Positions 36,329-44,943 of a stretch of DNA of 64,000 nt are shown here, in pieces (position 1 is the first letter of the stretch; each line of letters starts with the position of its first letter). Made by a program: the position numbers and the translations under genes. The stretch lies in contig NZ_CP095552.1 in assembly GCF_023078355.1 (NCBI RefSeq), positions 992,001-1,056,000 of the forward strand. The letters run 5' to 3'. The stretch is from Gordonia hongkongensis (lineage in GTDB: Bacteria; Actinomycetota; Actinomycetes; Mycobacteriales; Mycobacteriaceae). The notes below the pieces were generated by a model that was given only the letters and a program-made list of their open reading frames with translations, was not told where the DNA came from and did no database searches.

Positions 36329-38011
36329 ATGAGCCGTACGAAGAAGGCAAATCCCGGACGGATCCTGTTCGTGGGGTCGGGTCCAGGAGACCCAGACCTG
36401 CTCACCGTGCGGGCACGCACCGTGATCACCAACGCGACCACCGCCTACATCGACCCCGATGTGCCGGCGCCGGTGGTGTCGCTGATCGGCAGCGCGCATC
36501 GCGACGAACCCGCCGCCGACACTCGCCGATCCACCAAGAAGGCCGAGAAACCCGCTGACGACGCCGCGTCGACGCCGACCGACGACCCACAGGCCGACGG
36601 TGACGAGGCCGGCACGGCCGATGCCGGACAGACCGACGAGGAGTCGGTGGTCCGACCGGCGCTCGGCGACCCGGCCGAGGTCGCCAAGACCCTCGTGGCC
36701 GCGGCCCGCAACGGCGACGACGTGGTGCGCGTGGTCGCCGGCGATCCGCTGACCACCGATTCGGTCCTCGCCGAGGTCAACGCCGTCGCCCGCACGACCG
36801 TCACCTTCGAGGTGCTGCCGGGTCTGCCCGCCGCGTCCGTGGTCCCGAGCTACGCCGGCATGCCGCTCGGTTCCACCCACACCGAGGCCGACGTGCGCGG
36901 CGAGGTCGACTGGGCGGCGCTGGCCGCCGCCCCGGGCCCGCTGGTGCTGCACGCGACGTCGGGTCACCTGGCCGAGACCGCCAGCGCGCTCACCGAGCAC
37001 GGCATGGCGCCCCAGACCCCGGCCGCCATCACCATCAACGGCACCACCTGTGCGCAGCGCACCATCGAGGCCACACTCGCGACCCTCAACGAGCAGGGCA
37101 ACGCGCTCACCGGTCCGCTGATCGTCACGGTCGGCAAGGTCGTGGGTGCGCGCGGCAAGCTGTCGTGGTGGGAATCGCGCGCCCTGTACGGCTGGACCGT
37201 CCTGGTGCCGCGGACCAAGGACCAGGCCGGCGACATGAGCGAACGGCTCGTCAGCCACGGGGCTATGCCCAAGGAGGTGCCGACCATCGCGGTCGAGCCA
37301 CCGCGGAGTCCCGCGCAGATGGAACGCGCCGTCAAGGGTCTCGTCGACGGGCGCTACCAGTGGGTGGTGTTCACCTCGACCAACGCGGTCCGCGCGGTGT
37401 GGGAGAAGTTCGCCGAGTTCGGGCTCGACGCCCGGGCGTTCTCCGGCGTCAAGATCGCCTGCGTCGGTGAGGCCACCGCCGAGAAGGTGCGGTCCTTCGG
37501 TATCAACCCCGAACTCGTGCCGTCGGGTGAGCAGAGCTCGCTCGGTCTCCTCGAGGACTTCCCGCCCTACGACGACGTCTTCGACCCGGTGAACCGAGTC
37601 CTGTTGCCGCGCGCCGACATTGCCACCGAGACCCTGTCCGAGGGGCTGCGTGACCGTGGCTGGGAGATCGACGACGTCACCGCGTACCGCACCGTGCGCG
37701 CCGCACCGCCGCCCGCCGAGACGCGCGAGATGATCAAGACCGGCGGTTTCGACGCGGTCTGTTTCACCTCCAGCTCGACCGTCCGCAATCTCGTCGGCAT
37801 CGCCGGAAAGCCGCACGCGCGCACCATCGTCGCGTGCATCGGACCCAAGACTGCCGAGACCGCAACGGAATTCGGCCTCCGGGTGGACGTGCAGCCGGAG
37901 AACGCCTCGGTACTCGAACTCGTCGACGCACTCGCCGAGCACGCCGCCCGACTGCGGGCCGAGGGCGCACTTCCGCCCCCGCGCAAGAAGTCTCGCCGCT
38001 CGCGTTCCTGA
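36329..38011 (+). CDS. hemD: Fused uroporphyrinogen-III methyltransferase-like/uroporphyrinogen-III synthase
   Basis: A 560-aa two-domain protein. The N-terminal half resembles SUMT/CobA methyltransferases (LFVGSGPGDPDLLTVRA, VVRVVAGDPL, EVLPGLPAASVVPSYAGMPL). An acidic Ala/Asp-rich insert of about 50 residues lies at about residues 65-110, inside the region that should hold the first substrate loop. The C-terminal half from about residue 285 is the HemD synthase (GWTVLVPRTKDQAG, WVVFTSTNAVRAVWEKF, ACVGEATAEKVRSFG, FDAVCFTSSSTVRNLVG). The synthase cyclises hydroxymethylbilane to uroporphyrinogen III. Methyltransferase activity is doubtful given the insert. The ATG at 36329 has GCAGGAGAG upstream. 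Confidence 0.93.
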   Translation: MSRTKKANPGRILFVGSGPGDPDLLTVRARTVITNATTAYIDPDVPAPVVSLIGSAHRDEPAADTRRSTKKAEKPADDAASTPTDDPQADGDEAGTADAGQTDEESVVRPALGDPAEVAKTLVAAARNGDDVVRVVAGDPLTTDSVLAEVNAVARTTVTFEVLPGLPAASVVPSYAGMPLGSTHTEADVRGEVDWAALAAAPGPLVLHATSGHLAETASALTEHGMAPQTPAAITINGTTCAQRTIEATLATLNEQGNALTGPLIVTVGKVVGARGKLSWWESRALYGWTVLVPRTKDQAGDMSERLVSHGAMPKEVPTIAVEPPRSPAQMERAVKGLVDGRYQWVVFTSTNAVRAVWEKFAEFGLDARAFSGVKIACVGEATAEKVRSFGINPELVPSGEQSSLGLLEDFPPYDDVFDPVNRVLLPRADIATETLSEGLRDRGWEIDDVTAYRTVRAAPPPAETREMIKTGGFDAVCFTSSSTVRNLVGIAGKPHARTIVACIGPKTAETATEFGLRVDVQPENASVLELVDALAEHAARLRAEGALPPPRKKSRRSRS

Positions 38012-38027
38012 GGTCGAAGGAGACCCC

Positions 38028-39004
38028 ATGCCACCCGTGATCCGGCCCCGGCGACTGCGGACCACCCCGGGGTGCGCCGGCTGGTCGCCGAGACCTCGCT
38101 GGAGCCGCGTCATCTGGTGCTGCCGATGTTCGTCGCCGACGGCATCGACGACCCGGCACCGATCTCGTCGATGCCGGGCGTCGTGCAGCACACGATGGAC
38201 TCGCTGCGGTCCGCCGCGGCCGAGGCCGTCGAAGCCGGTGTCGGCGGGCTGATGCTGTTCGGGGTGCCGCGTGCCGAGGACAAGGACGCCACCGGGTCGG
38301 GCGCGGATGCCGACGACGGGATCCTCAACCGGGCCCTGCGCACTCTCGCCGACGACCTCGGGGACGCCACGGTCCTGATGGCCGACACCTGCCTCGACGA
38401 GTTCACCGATCACGGGCACTGCGGCGTCGTCGACGCCCGGGGCCGCGTCGACAACGACGAGACCCTCGAGCGCTATGTGTCGATGTCCCTGGCCCAGGCG
38501 CGAGCGGGTGCGCATCTTCTCGGGCCCAGCGGGATGATGGACGGCCAGGTCGCCACGATCCGGGCCGCCCTCGACGCCGCGGGCTTCACCGACACCGGAA
38601 TCCTGGCCTACGCCGCGAAATACGCCTCGGCGTTCTACGGCCCGTTCCGAGAGGCGGTCGGTTCGTCGCTGCAGGGCGACCGGCGTACATATCAGCAGGA
38701 CGCGGCTAACCGGGTCGAGGCGCTGCGCGAGGTCCGCCTCGACCTCGAGGAGGGCGCCGACATCGTGATGGTGAAACCCGCGATGAGTTACCTCGACATC
38801 GTGCGCGACGTCGCCGACATGAGTGACGTTCCGGTCGCGGCGTACCAGATCAGTGGCGAGTACTCGATGATCTCGGCCGCCGCCGAACGCGGGTGGATCG
38901 ACCGCGATGCGGCGATCCTGGAATCGCTGACCTCCATCCGACGGGCCGGCGCGTCGATCGTCCTGACCTATTGGGCGGCCGAGGTGGCGCAGCGCCTGTC
39001 CTGA
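38028..39004 (+). CDS. hemB: Delta-aminolevulinic acid dehydratase (porphobilinogen synthase), apparent frameshift at the N-terminus
   Basis: Condenses two 5-aminolevulinates to porphobilinogen (about 325 aa after repair). The protein opens MPPVIRPRRLRTTPG and continues as VRRLVAETSLEPRHLVLPMF in the next frame. One extra G in the G4 run at 38069-38072 joins them exactly. The rest is intact: MADTCLDEFTDHGHCG (metal-site region), AAKYASAFYGPFREA with the first Schiff-base Lys, and MVKPAMSYLDIVRD with the second. As written, a start at GTG 38072 would drop 14 conserved residues. It closes the haem operon 16 bases after hemD. Confidence 0.93.
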
Positions 39005-39052
39005 CCTGAGCGCACAGCGCTCGTCGTGCTGCCCGTTCACTAGGCTGGTCCC

Positions 39053-39772
39053 ATGTCCGCACCGTACGACCCCGCGTCCGATCCCGGCGCGCCGTCGCGA
39101 CCGAAGATCCCCGACTCCGTCTCCATCGCCGTCGAGCTGTGGGTGGTGGTGATCGTCGGCCAGATCGTGGCCATGTTCGCGCAGACCGGCACCTTCGTCG
39201 ACATGATCCGCGAGCAGGTGGATTCCACGTCGCAGGAAGGGATCCCGCCCGAGCAGATCGACTTCATGACCTCCTCGGGATTCGTGGTGGGTGTACTCGT
39301 CGTGACGTCGCTGTTCCTCACCGCGATCACCGCGCTGGTCGTCTGGTTCACCCGGAAGGGCTACAACTGGGCCCGCATCGTGCTGTCGGCGATGGGTGTC
39401 TACGTCGTGGTCAGCCTGCTCTTCTCGCTGTTCGGCGACACGTCGCCGGCGTGGGCGATGATCCCGCAGGTAATCAGTGGAGTCGCGGCACTCGGTGCGA
39501 CCGTGCTTCTCATGCGCGGCGACTCGGAGCGGTACTGCCGGGAGATGGCCGCCGCGCGGAAGCCGCAGCCGATCCACCCGCCGGCGCCCCCGTACCCGTA
39601 CGGCCACAGTCCGTATGGTCAGAATCCGTACGGCCACAATCCGTACGGCCAGAATCCGTACGGCCAGAACCCGTACGGCCAGAACCCGGATCAGCAGAAC
39701 CCGTACGGCGAGAACAGGCCGTATGGTGACAGCGAACATCGCGGCGAGAACGAAGGACCGAAGAACCAGTGA
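39053..39772 (+). CDS. Small membrane protein with C-terminal NPYGQ repeats
   Basis: A 239-aa protein with about four hydrophobic helices (WVVVIVGQIVAMFAQT, VVGVLVVTSLFLTAITALVV, IVLSAMGVYVVVSLLFSLF, VISGVAALGATVLLM) followed by a hydrophilic tail. The tail holds about eight PYG-containing units, mostly NPYGQ and NPYGH. No family recognised. It resembles DUF-type actinobacterial membrane proteins downstream of hem genes. GTGA overlap with the next gene makes a three-gene operon with the two that follow. Confidence 0.78.
   Translation: MSAPYDPASDPGAPSRPKIPDSVSIAVELWVVVIVGQIVAMFAQTGTFVDMIREQVDSTSQEGIPPEQIDFMTSSGFVVGVLVVTSLFLTAITALVVWFTRKGYNWARIVLSAMGVYVVVSLLFSLFGDTSPAWAMIPQVISGVAALGATVLLMRGDSERYCREMAAARKPQPIHPPAPPYPYGHSPYGQNPYGHNPYGQNPYGQNPYGQNPDQQNPYGENRPYGDSEHRGENEGPKNQ
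39597..39722 (+). repeat. 15-bp coding repeat (NPYGQ units)
   Basis: Tandem units of the type AAT/C-CCG-TAC-GGC-CAG encode NPYGQ or NPYGH about seven times in a row in the tail of the membrane protein. Codon variation between units is low, which suggests recent expansion or slippage. Confidence 0.85.
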
Positions 39773-40203
39773 CAAGTCCCGATCCGGCGTTGCGTCCGAC
39801 ACTCGTCGTCTGGGCCTACCGATGCTGGCTGGTTTCCGGCGTACTACTGGTCGCGCTCGGTGCCCTGGTCATCGTCGTCTCGGCGGTCAGCGACACCGGG
39901 ACCGTCACCTCCGGGGTGCTCGGCGCCATGGTCGCCGTCGTGGGTGTGGGGTACATCCTGCTGGGCAGCAAGGCCTATACCGGGGATGTGCGCTGGCGGT
40001 CGTCGCTGGCGGCGCTGACCCTGGTCGTCGTGGCCATGCTCCTGTTCCTGAGCCTGGGGATGAACTTCTTCGCGTTCCCGTTGCTCGCGGGTCTCGTGGG
40101 TCTGTTCGGGTCGTTGCTCGCGTACCGGCCGCCGGCCGAGGCCTGGTACACCGGCAAGGAGCCGGAGCCCAAGACGCCACGGTCGCGCAAGAAGGGCACA
40201 TGA
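39769..40203 (+). CDS. Small polytopic membrane protein
   Basis: A 144-aa protein of about four hydrophobic helices with a short charged C-terminus (EPEPKTPRSRKKGT). Not assigned to a named family. It starts at a GTG that overlaps the preceding stop and ends in an ATGA overlap with the next gene, so it works in the same operon. Confidence 0.75.
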   Translation: MTSPDPALRPTLVVWAYRCWLVSGVLLVALGALVIVVSAVSDTGTVTSGVLGAMVAVVGVGYILLGSKAYTGDVRWRSSLAALTLVVVAMLLFLSLGMNFFAFPLLAGLVGLFGSLLAYRPPAEAWYTGKEPEPKTPRSRKKGT

Positions 40204-40766
40204 CGGACGACGATCCGGCCGGTTCCGGCTCCGATCCCGTCGAGCCGGCGGGGGAGGTGCTGTTCGCCGAGTCCGGCGGCAGCTGGTGGGTGATCCTGAT
40301 CGGCCCGATCCTCGTGGGCGCGGTCCTCGTGATGGAGATTGCGGGACCCGGTCAGGTGCACTGGCCGGTGCTGGCGATCTTCTTCGTGCTGCTGCTCGGG
40401 TTCTCGCTCGTGCAGGTGTCCGCGGCCCGCCGGCATGTCAGCGTCGAACTGACCGAGACCACCCTCCGGCAGGGCACCGTCACGACGCCGCTCGCCGACA
40501 TCGAGACGATCCTCCCGCCCAATCACAGCCACACACCGGAGGACTGGGAGAGTGCGCCCGCGCTGGGCGAACTCCACGGTGTACCCCGGCGCCGCCGCGG
40601 GATCGGGGTGCAGCTGACCTCCGGGAAACTCGCCCAGGCCTGGGCCCGCGACGTCGAGCGGTTGCGCAGCGAACTCACGCAGGCGCACGAGGCCGTCCGG
40701 CTCGGGCTGCCGCCCAAGGGAACTCCGACATCGCGGGACCCGGGGGATCAGGACTCGACGGAGTGA
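40200..40766 (+). CDS. Membrane-anchored PH-like/DUF3093-type protein
   Basis: A 188-aa protein. An acidic N-terminus leads to two hydrophobic helices (WWVILIGPILVGAVLVMEI and WPVLAIFFVLLLGFSLVQV). A beta-rich soluble domain follows (HVSVELTETTLRQGTVTTPLADIETILPP), consistent with the DUF3093 type of actinobacterial membrane proteins. That family call is tentative. ATGA overlap with the gene before. Its last 19 bases overlap the convergent gene at 40748. Confidence 0.65.
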   Translation: MTDDDPAGSGSDPVEPAGEVLFAESGGSWWVILIGPILVGAVLVMEIAGPGQVHWPVLAIFFVLLLGFSLVQVSAARRHVSVELTETTLRQGTVTTPLADIETILPPNHSHTPEDWESAPALGELHGVPRRRRGIGVQLTSGKLAQAWARDVERLRSELTQAHEAVRLGLPPKGTPTSRDPGDQDSTE

Positions 40767-41451
40767 CGCCCGGCCCGGCTGTCGCGGTAGGCGCGGCGTC
40801 GTAGATCCCCGAGCCACGACGGAGCGAATTCGACGCCCTCGGGCCGGTGCAGGATCGGGTCGAAGTCCACGTCGAGTCCGGTGAGGACGTGGTCGAGTTC
40901 GATCCGGACGACCGGCACGAACCGTCCGGCACCGGCCTCCAGGACGATGACGATCGGCTGGTTGCGGCGCAGACGGGCGGCCAGGTCCTCGATCGACAAC
41001 CCCGACGAGTCCGACGGTTCGAGGATGCGGGCCCGTATCCAGTACAGGTCACCGTCGTACCGGTACGGCGTCAGGCTCGACACCGCGGTGGCCCAGTGCG
41101 TCGTCGGCAACGGGACAGGTAGGCGGCCGTCCAACGGGCCGGCCCGGCGAGCAGGAGATCCCACGCGCCGGTGGCATTGGTCGACGGCGACACCCCGCCG
41201 CCGCCGACGGTGCCTGGATCGGTCGACGGGAACCGGATGGCCAGCCCGACGATGTCCGGTAGTCCGCCGGGTGTGCCGATGCCCTTGGACACCCGCACCG
41301 AGACCGGACCGCTGTGGAAGGGGAGTGGGTGGTCTGCGGACAGTGCGGCCTTGCCCCCGCACAGCAGACCGTCGGGGTGGAAGACCCGGGCGTGTCTGAG
41401 GGCGGCCAGCCAGCGGAACGGGGTCGTGATGAGGTCGGGTAGTGCGCTCAT
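40748..41451 (-). CDS. Phosphodiesterase-like/catalase-related protein (apparent frameshift)
   Basis: About 234 aa after repair. The first part (RHARVFHPDGLLCGGKAAL, SVRVSKGIGTPGGLPDIVGL) and the second (LPTTHWATAVSSLTPYRYDG, GRFVPVVRIELDHVLTGLDV) together match a protein family often labelled phosphodiesterase in actinobacteria, whose fold may relate to haem catalases. I do not infer activity from the label. The frames change near 41136-41138. One more G in that plus-strand GGG gives a continuous LAGPAPLDGRLPVPLPTTHW. The start is the ATG at 41451 after CCGGAG. It lies downstream of the manganese catalase on the same strand. Confidence 0.65.
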
Positions 41452-41547
41452 GAGAACTCCGGTTGTCGGGTGGACGCACGCGTGCCCGGAGGCGTCCGGC
41501 GAAGCCGGGTCCACCGCCGGGCAGCGTGCACTGCACATGCTGTCGGT

Positions 41548-42462
41548 CTAGCCGGACGGGTCCGGATCGACGACGTCCTTGATCTTGCCCATGACACCCT
41601 TCTCGGTGCCGAACTGCGGCTTCTGCGGGGTGCCCATCGCGCCGTCGTAGGTCGCGTAGAGCTTCGGGTCCGGCGGCGGCCCCGACTGCCGATCGCCCAG
41701 CGGCTGCGGATCGGCCAGGAACTTGAACTCGTGCGCGCCGTCGGGGGTGGGTCCGCTGGCCCAGCCACCCTTGTTGGAGTCCTCGCCGTCGGACAGATGC
41801 CAGAGGGTGCTCGCGTGCTCGCTGAACTCCTCGTCGAACAGGTCGTCGGGTGCGATGGTGCCCTCCAGGCCGTCCTCCTTGAGCTCCTCGATGCCCTTCA
41901 GCCAGAGGTTCTGGTGGAAGGTGTCGCGGGCGAGGTTGAACCGCAGCATCGCCTTGACCCCGGGGTCGTCGGTCATGTGCCACAGGCGGGCCGTCTGTAC
42001 GCGCCCCTGCGCCTCGGCGGTCACGTTGGCGTGGAAGTCGGCGAGCAGGTTGCCGCTGTGCGTGATGTATCCGCTGTTCCAGGGCACCCCGTTGCTGTCG
42101 GCGAGACGGGGACCGCCGCCGGAGAAGATGGCCTGGGTGGGGTCGGTGCCGCCGAGGACGGCGGCGACGACCGGGTCGCCGAGGGCGTTCTCGGTCGAGT
42201 TGGTGACCGGCGCGCCCTCGAGCAGACGGGCGACCATGGTGGCGATCATCTCCACGTGACCGATCTCCTCGGTCGCGATGTCCATGATCATGTCCTTGTA
42301 CTTGCCCTTCATGCGGCAGTTCCAGCCCTGCATGAGGTACTGCATCGTCACCGTCATCTCGCCGTAGGCGCCGCCGAGCAGCTCCTGGAGCTTGCGTGCG
42401 TAGATGGGGTCGGGCTTCTCGGGCTTGACGTCGAATTGCATGTAATCGGTGTGGCGGAACAT
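41548..42462 (-). CDS. Manganese (non-haem) catalase
   Basis: A 304-aa ferritin-like dimanganese catalase that breaks hydrogen peroxide into water and oxygen. The helix bundle supplies GGAYGEMTVTMQYLMQGW (first Glu ligand), ATEEIGHVEMIATMVARLLE (Glu and His), a second Glu in NVTAEAQGRVQTARL, and RDTFHQNLWLKGIEEL (His and Glu). The length fits the family. The ATG at 42462 has AAGGGG just upstream. It is probably cotranscribed with the phosphodiesterase-like gene 96 bases downstream, suggesting an oxidative-stress pair. Confidence 0.9.
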   Translation of the reverse strand: MFRHTDYMQFDVKPEKPDPIYARKLQELLGGAYGEMTVTMQYLMQGWNCRMKGKYKDMIMDIATEEIGHVEMIATMVARLLEGAPVTNSTENALGDPVVAAVLGGTDPTQAIFSGGGPRLADSNGVPWNSGYITHSGNLLADFHANVTAEAQGRVQTARLWHMTDDPGVKAMLRFNLARDTFHQNLWLKGIEELKEDGLEGTIAPDDLFDEEFSEHASTLWHLSDGEDSNKGGWASGPTPDGAHEFKFLADPQPLGDRQSGPPPDPKLYATYDGAMGTPQKPQFGTEKGVMGKIKDVVDPDPSG

Positions 42463-42641
42463 GATTCCCCTTCCGAATTCGGCAGGTGGCACGCTGTGGC
42501 AGCGCGAGTGGGACAAGTCGGGGCGCGGGCGGTGGACGCGAGCCCGCGCGCTCTCGTCGGTGCGTCGCGGCGTGGTCTCCACAGCGGCGTCGGCGGCAGT
42601 ATGCCCGTCGTGCGCACGCCCAAACACGGGCGCCGAAACGA

Positions 42642-42676
42642 AACGCGGCCACCGTCTCCTCGACGGTGGCCGCGTT
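42642..42676 (-). terminator. Hairpin terminator after the acyl-CoA dehydrogenase
   Basis: A perfect 15-bp stem (arms 42642-42656 and 42662-42676) with a five-base loop. Read on the minus strand it is followed by TTTCGTTTCG. It sits 16 bases after the stop of the gene at 42692. Confidence 0.75.
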
Positions 42677-42691
42677 GGTGGGGAGCGGGGG

Positions 42692-44785
42692 TCAGCCGTT
42701 CTGCAGCATGGGTGCGCGCAGCAGCTCCTCGGGGACGCCGAAGGCGTCGACAAGCGACCGGGCGTGCGGCCGCAGTTCCTGGCACAACTCGTTCACCCCG
42801 CGGCGGATCGCCTTGGCGCGCTCCACCGAGATGTGCCGGTGCATCAGGAACCAGGACAGGTCGTCTTTCAGGGCCGAGTAGACGAACAGGTCGCACACCT
42901 TGCCCAGAAGCTCGGCAGCCGAACGAGAATCGCAGTTGTCGATCGCCTCGACGAAGGCCTCGAGCACCACGCGCTCGATGTGCGCGTGCCCGACCTTCAG
43001 CAGGTGGTCCTGCGCATTGTTGAACACCTCGAAGGCGTCGTTGTCGTCGTCGAGTGCCCGACGCAGACGTTGCGCGCACGTGCGGACGAGGTGGTCCTCC
43101 CGGTTGCGGAACAGCCGGATCTGGGTGCTGCGATCGGTGAGCGCCGACTTCTCGGTGTCCTCGTCGGAACCATCCAGCAGGGTCTGCACGACCTGGCGGA
43201 CCGCGGTCTTCTCGGCCACCACGTCGCGGGCCATGCCCGCGATGAAGCGCACCCAGCCACCCGCCGACAGACCCTGGACGTCTTCGGAGTACGCCGACAG
43301 CAGTTCCTTCGCGATCAGCTGCGTCATGATCGTGTTGTCGCCCTCGAAGGTGGTGAACACGTCGATGTCGCCGCGCATGATCGACAGCTGGTTCTCGTCC
43401 AGATAGCCTGCGCCGCCGCACGCTTCGCGGCTGACGTTGATGGCGTGAGAGGCGTGCCAGGTCGCGTAGGCCTTGAGGCCGGCGGCCTGCCCCTCGAGCT
43501 GGCGCTGGCGTCCGGCATCGGAGTCGTCCGGTGCGACCGACTGGACCTCGTGCAGTTCGTCGACGATCTCGTTCTGCGCGAAACCGATCGCGTACGACTT
43601 GGCGATGAGCGGCAACAGCTTTCGCTGATGGCCGAGGTAGTCCATCACGGTGATCTCGTCGGTGCCCTCGGGCGCCTCGAACTGCTTGCGGATCAGGCCG
43701 TAGCGGGTCGACAGTGCCAGCGCCTTGCGGCCGGCGGCACCCGCGGTCGCCGCCACGCTGACGCGGCCGCGGATGAGGGTGCCGAGCATGGTGAAGAAGC
43801 GGCGGTTGGTGTTCTCGATCGGCGAGCTGTAACTGCCGTCCTCGGCGACGTCGGCGTAGCGGTTGAGGAGGTTCTCCGCGGGAATGCGCACGTTGTCGAA
43901 CATGATCCGGCCGTTGTCGACGCCGGCGAGTCCGCCCTTGTACCCGCAGTCGCTGGTGGTGACGCCGGGCAGGTCGGCGCCGTCCTCGCCGCGGATCGGC
44001 ACCACGAAACAGTGCACGCCACGGCCTTCGGGCTCCTCGTCGGGTCCGCCGGTGACGAGCTGAGCGAACACCGCGGCGTAGCGGGCGTGCGCGGCGGCGC
44101 CGCCGATGTAGTCCTTGCGGGACGACGGGGTCGGGGAGTTGATGACGAACTCGCGGGCCTCGCGGTCGTAGGTCGCCGTGGTCTCGATGGCCTGCACGTT
44201 CGAACCGTGCCCGGTCTCGGTCATCGCGAAGCACCCGAGGACGCTCAGGTCGATGATGCCGGGCACGTACTTCTCGTGATGCCGTGCGGTACCGAGGTTT
44301 TCGACGGCGCCGCCGAAGAGACCCCATTGCACGCCCGCCTTGACCATGAGGGACAGGTCCGCGTAGCCGAGCATCTCGATGGCGGTGATCGACGCGCCGA
44401 TGTCGCCGCTGCCGCCGTGGTCCTCGGCGAAACCGGCGGCCGCGAAACCCTGCGAGGCGAGCTCGCGCATCACCTCGAGGGTGTGGGCGCGCGCCTCGTC
44501 GAGCGTCCGGGACGGGTCGGGCAGGAGGTCGGCGCGGTTCGAGTTCTCCCGCACCGTCTCCCTCGTCGCGCGCCAGCGACCGTCGAGGACGAACCGCAGA
44601 TTGTCGACGAGCAGGGCACGCTCGTCCGCGGACAGTTCGTCGTCGGCGGAGACGTCGGTCGGGGCGACCGGGTCGTCGACGGTCGGTTCGGTCGCGATGG
44701 GTGTCGGACTCGTCGTCGACGGGGTCTTCTCCGTCGAGCTCTTCTCAGCCGGGGTCTTCTCGGTGGGAGCGGTGGGGGTTGCCAT
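42692..44785 (-). CDS. Large acyl-CoA dehydrogenase/oxidase-like flavoprotein
   Basis: A 697-aa FAD protein of the acyl-CoA dehydrogenase superfamily. It is longer than usual (about 390) and nearer acyl-CoA oxidases in layout. Residues 1-60 are low-complexity Thr/Pro/Glu. Then come FAAAGFAEDHGGSGD, CFAMTETGHGSNVQAIETTAT (FAD and substrate loop), GVDNGRIMFDNVRIPAENLLNR, SREACGGAGYLDENQ and FEGDNTIMTQLIAKELL, the usual catalytic-Glu region. A C-terminal extension of about 150 residues follows. It probably oxidises fatty acyl-CoA. The ATG at 44785 is preferred over 44809. A divergent TetR gene may regulate it. Confidence 0.87.
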   Translation of the reverse strand: MATPTAPTEKTPAEKSSTEKTPSTTSPTPIATEPTVDDPVAPTDVSADDELSADERALLVDNLRFVLDGRWRATRETVRENSNRADLLPDPSRTLDEARAHTLEVMRELASQGFAAAGFAEDHGGSGDIGASITAIEMLGYADLSLMVKAGVQWGLFGGAVENLGTARHHEKYVPGIIDLSVLGCFAMTETGHGSNVQAIETTATYDREAREFVINSPTPSSRKDYIGGAAAHARYAAVFAQLVTGGPDEEPEGRGVHCFVVPIRGEDGADLPGVTTSDCGYKGGLAGVDNGRIMFDNVRIPAENLLNRYADVAEDGSYSSPIENTNRRFFTMLGTLIRGRVSVAATAGAAGRKALALSTRYGLIRKQFEAPEGTDEITVMDYLGHQRKLLPLIAKSYAIGFAQNEIVDELHEVQSVAPDDSDAGRQRQLEGQAAGLKAYATWHASHAINVSREACGGAGYLDENQLSIMRGDIDVFTTFEGDNTIMTQLIAKELLSAYSEDVQGLSAGGWVRFIAGMARDVVAEKTAVRQVVQTLLDGSDEDTEKSALTDRSTQIRLFRNREDHLVRTCAQRLRRALDDDNDAFEVFNNAQDHLLKVGHAHIERVVLEAFVEAIDNCDSRSAAELLGKVCDLFVYSALKDDLSWFLMHRHISVERAKAIRRGVNELCQELRPHARSLVDAFGVPEELLRAPMLQNG

Positions 44786-44838
44786 GGCTCCACCGTACGT
44801 AGTGACCACGCGTCGGACCCAGCTTTTGTGGCGGCCGC

Positions 44839-44850
44839 TACTGACGAGTA
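44839..44850. promoter_or_regulatory. Possible operator between the acyl-CoA dehydrogenase and TetR genes
   Basis: TACTGACGAGTA is a perfect four-base inverted repeat (TACT and AGTA) around GACG, in the 158-base gap between divergent starts. The arms are short, so chance occurrence is not excluded. Confidence 0.4.
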
Positions 44851-44943
44851 ATGCGTGCCGATCCGCTACACCGGTCGGCGCCGAACTCCTCCTTCGGGAA
44901 CGGCCCGGGGGCCTCGTCGCCTCGATGTGGTGATACTTGACCC

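Noticed and set aside
36266..39802. Very long minus-strand open frame across hemD and hemB
   Set aside because: It is the antisense of conserved haem genes. High GC makes such frames common, and the translation has the His/Arg/Gly bias of a shadow.
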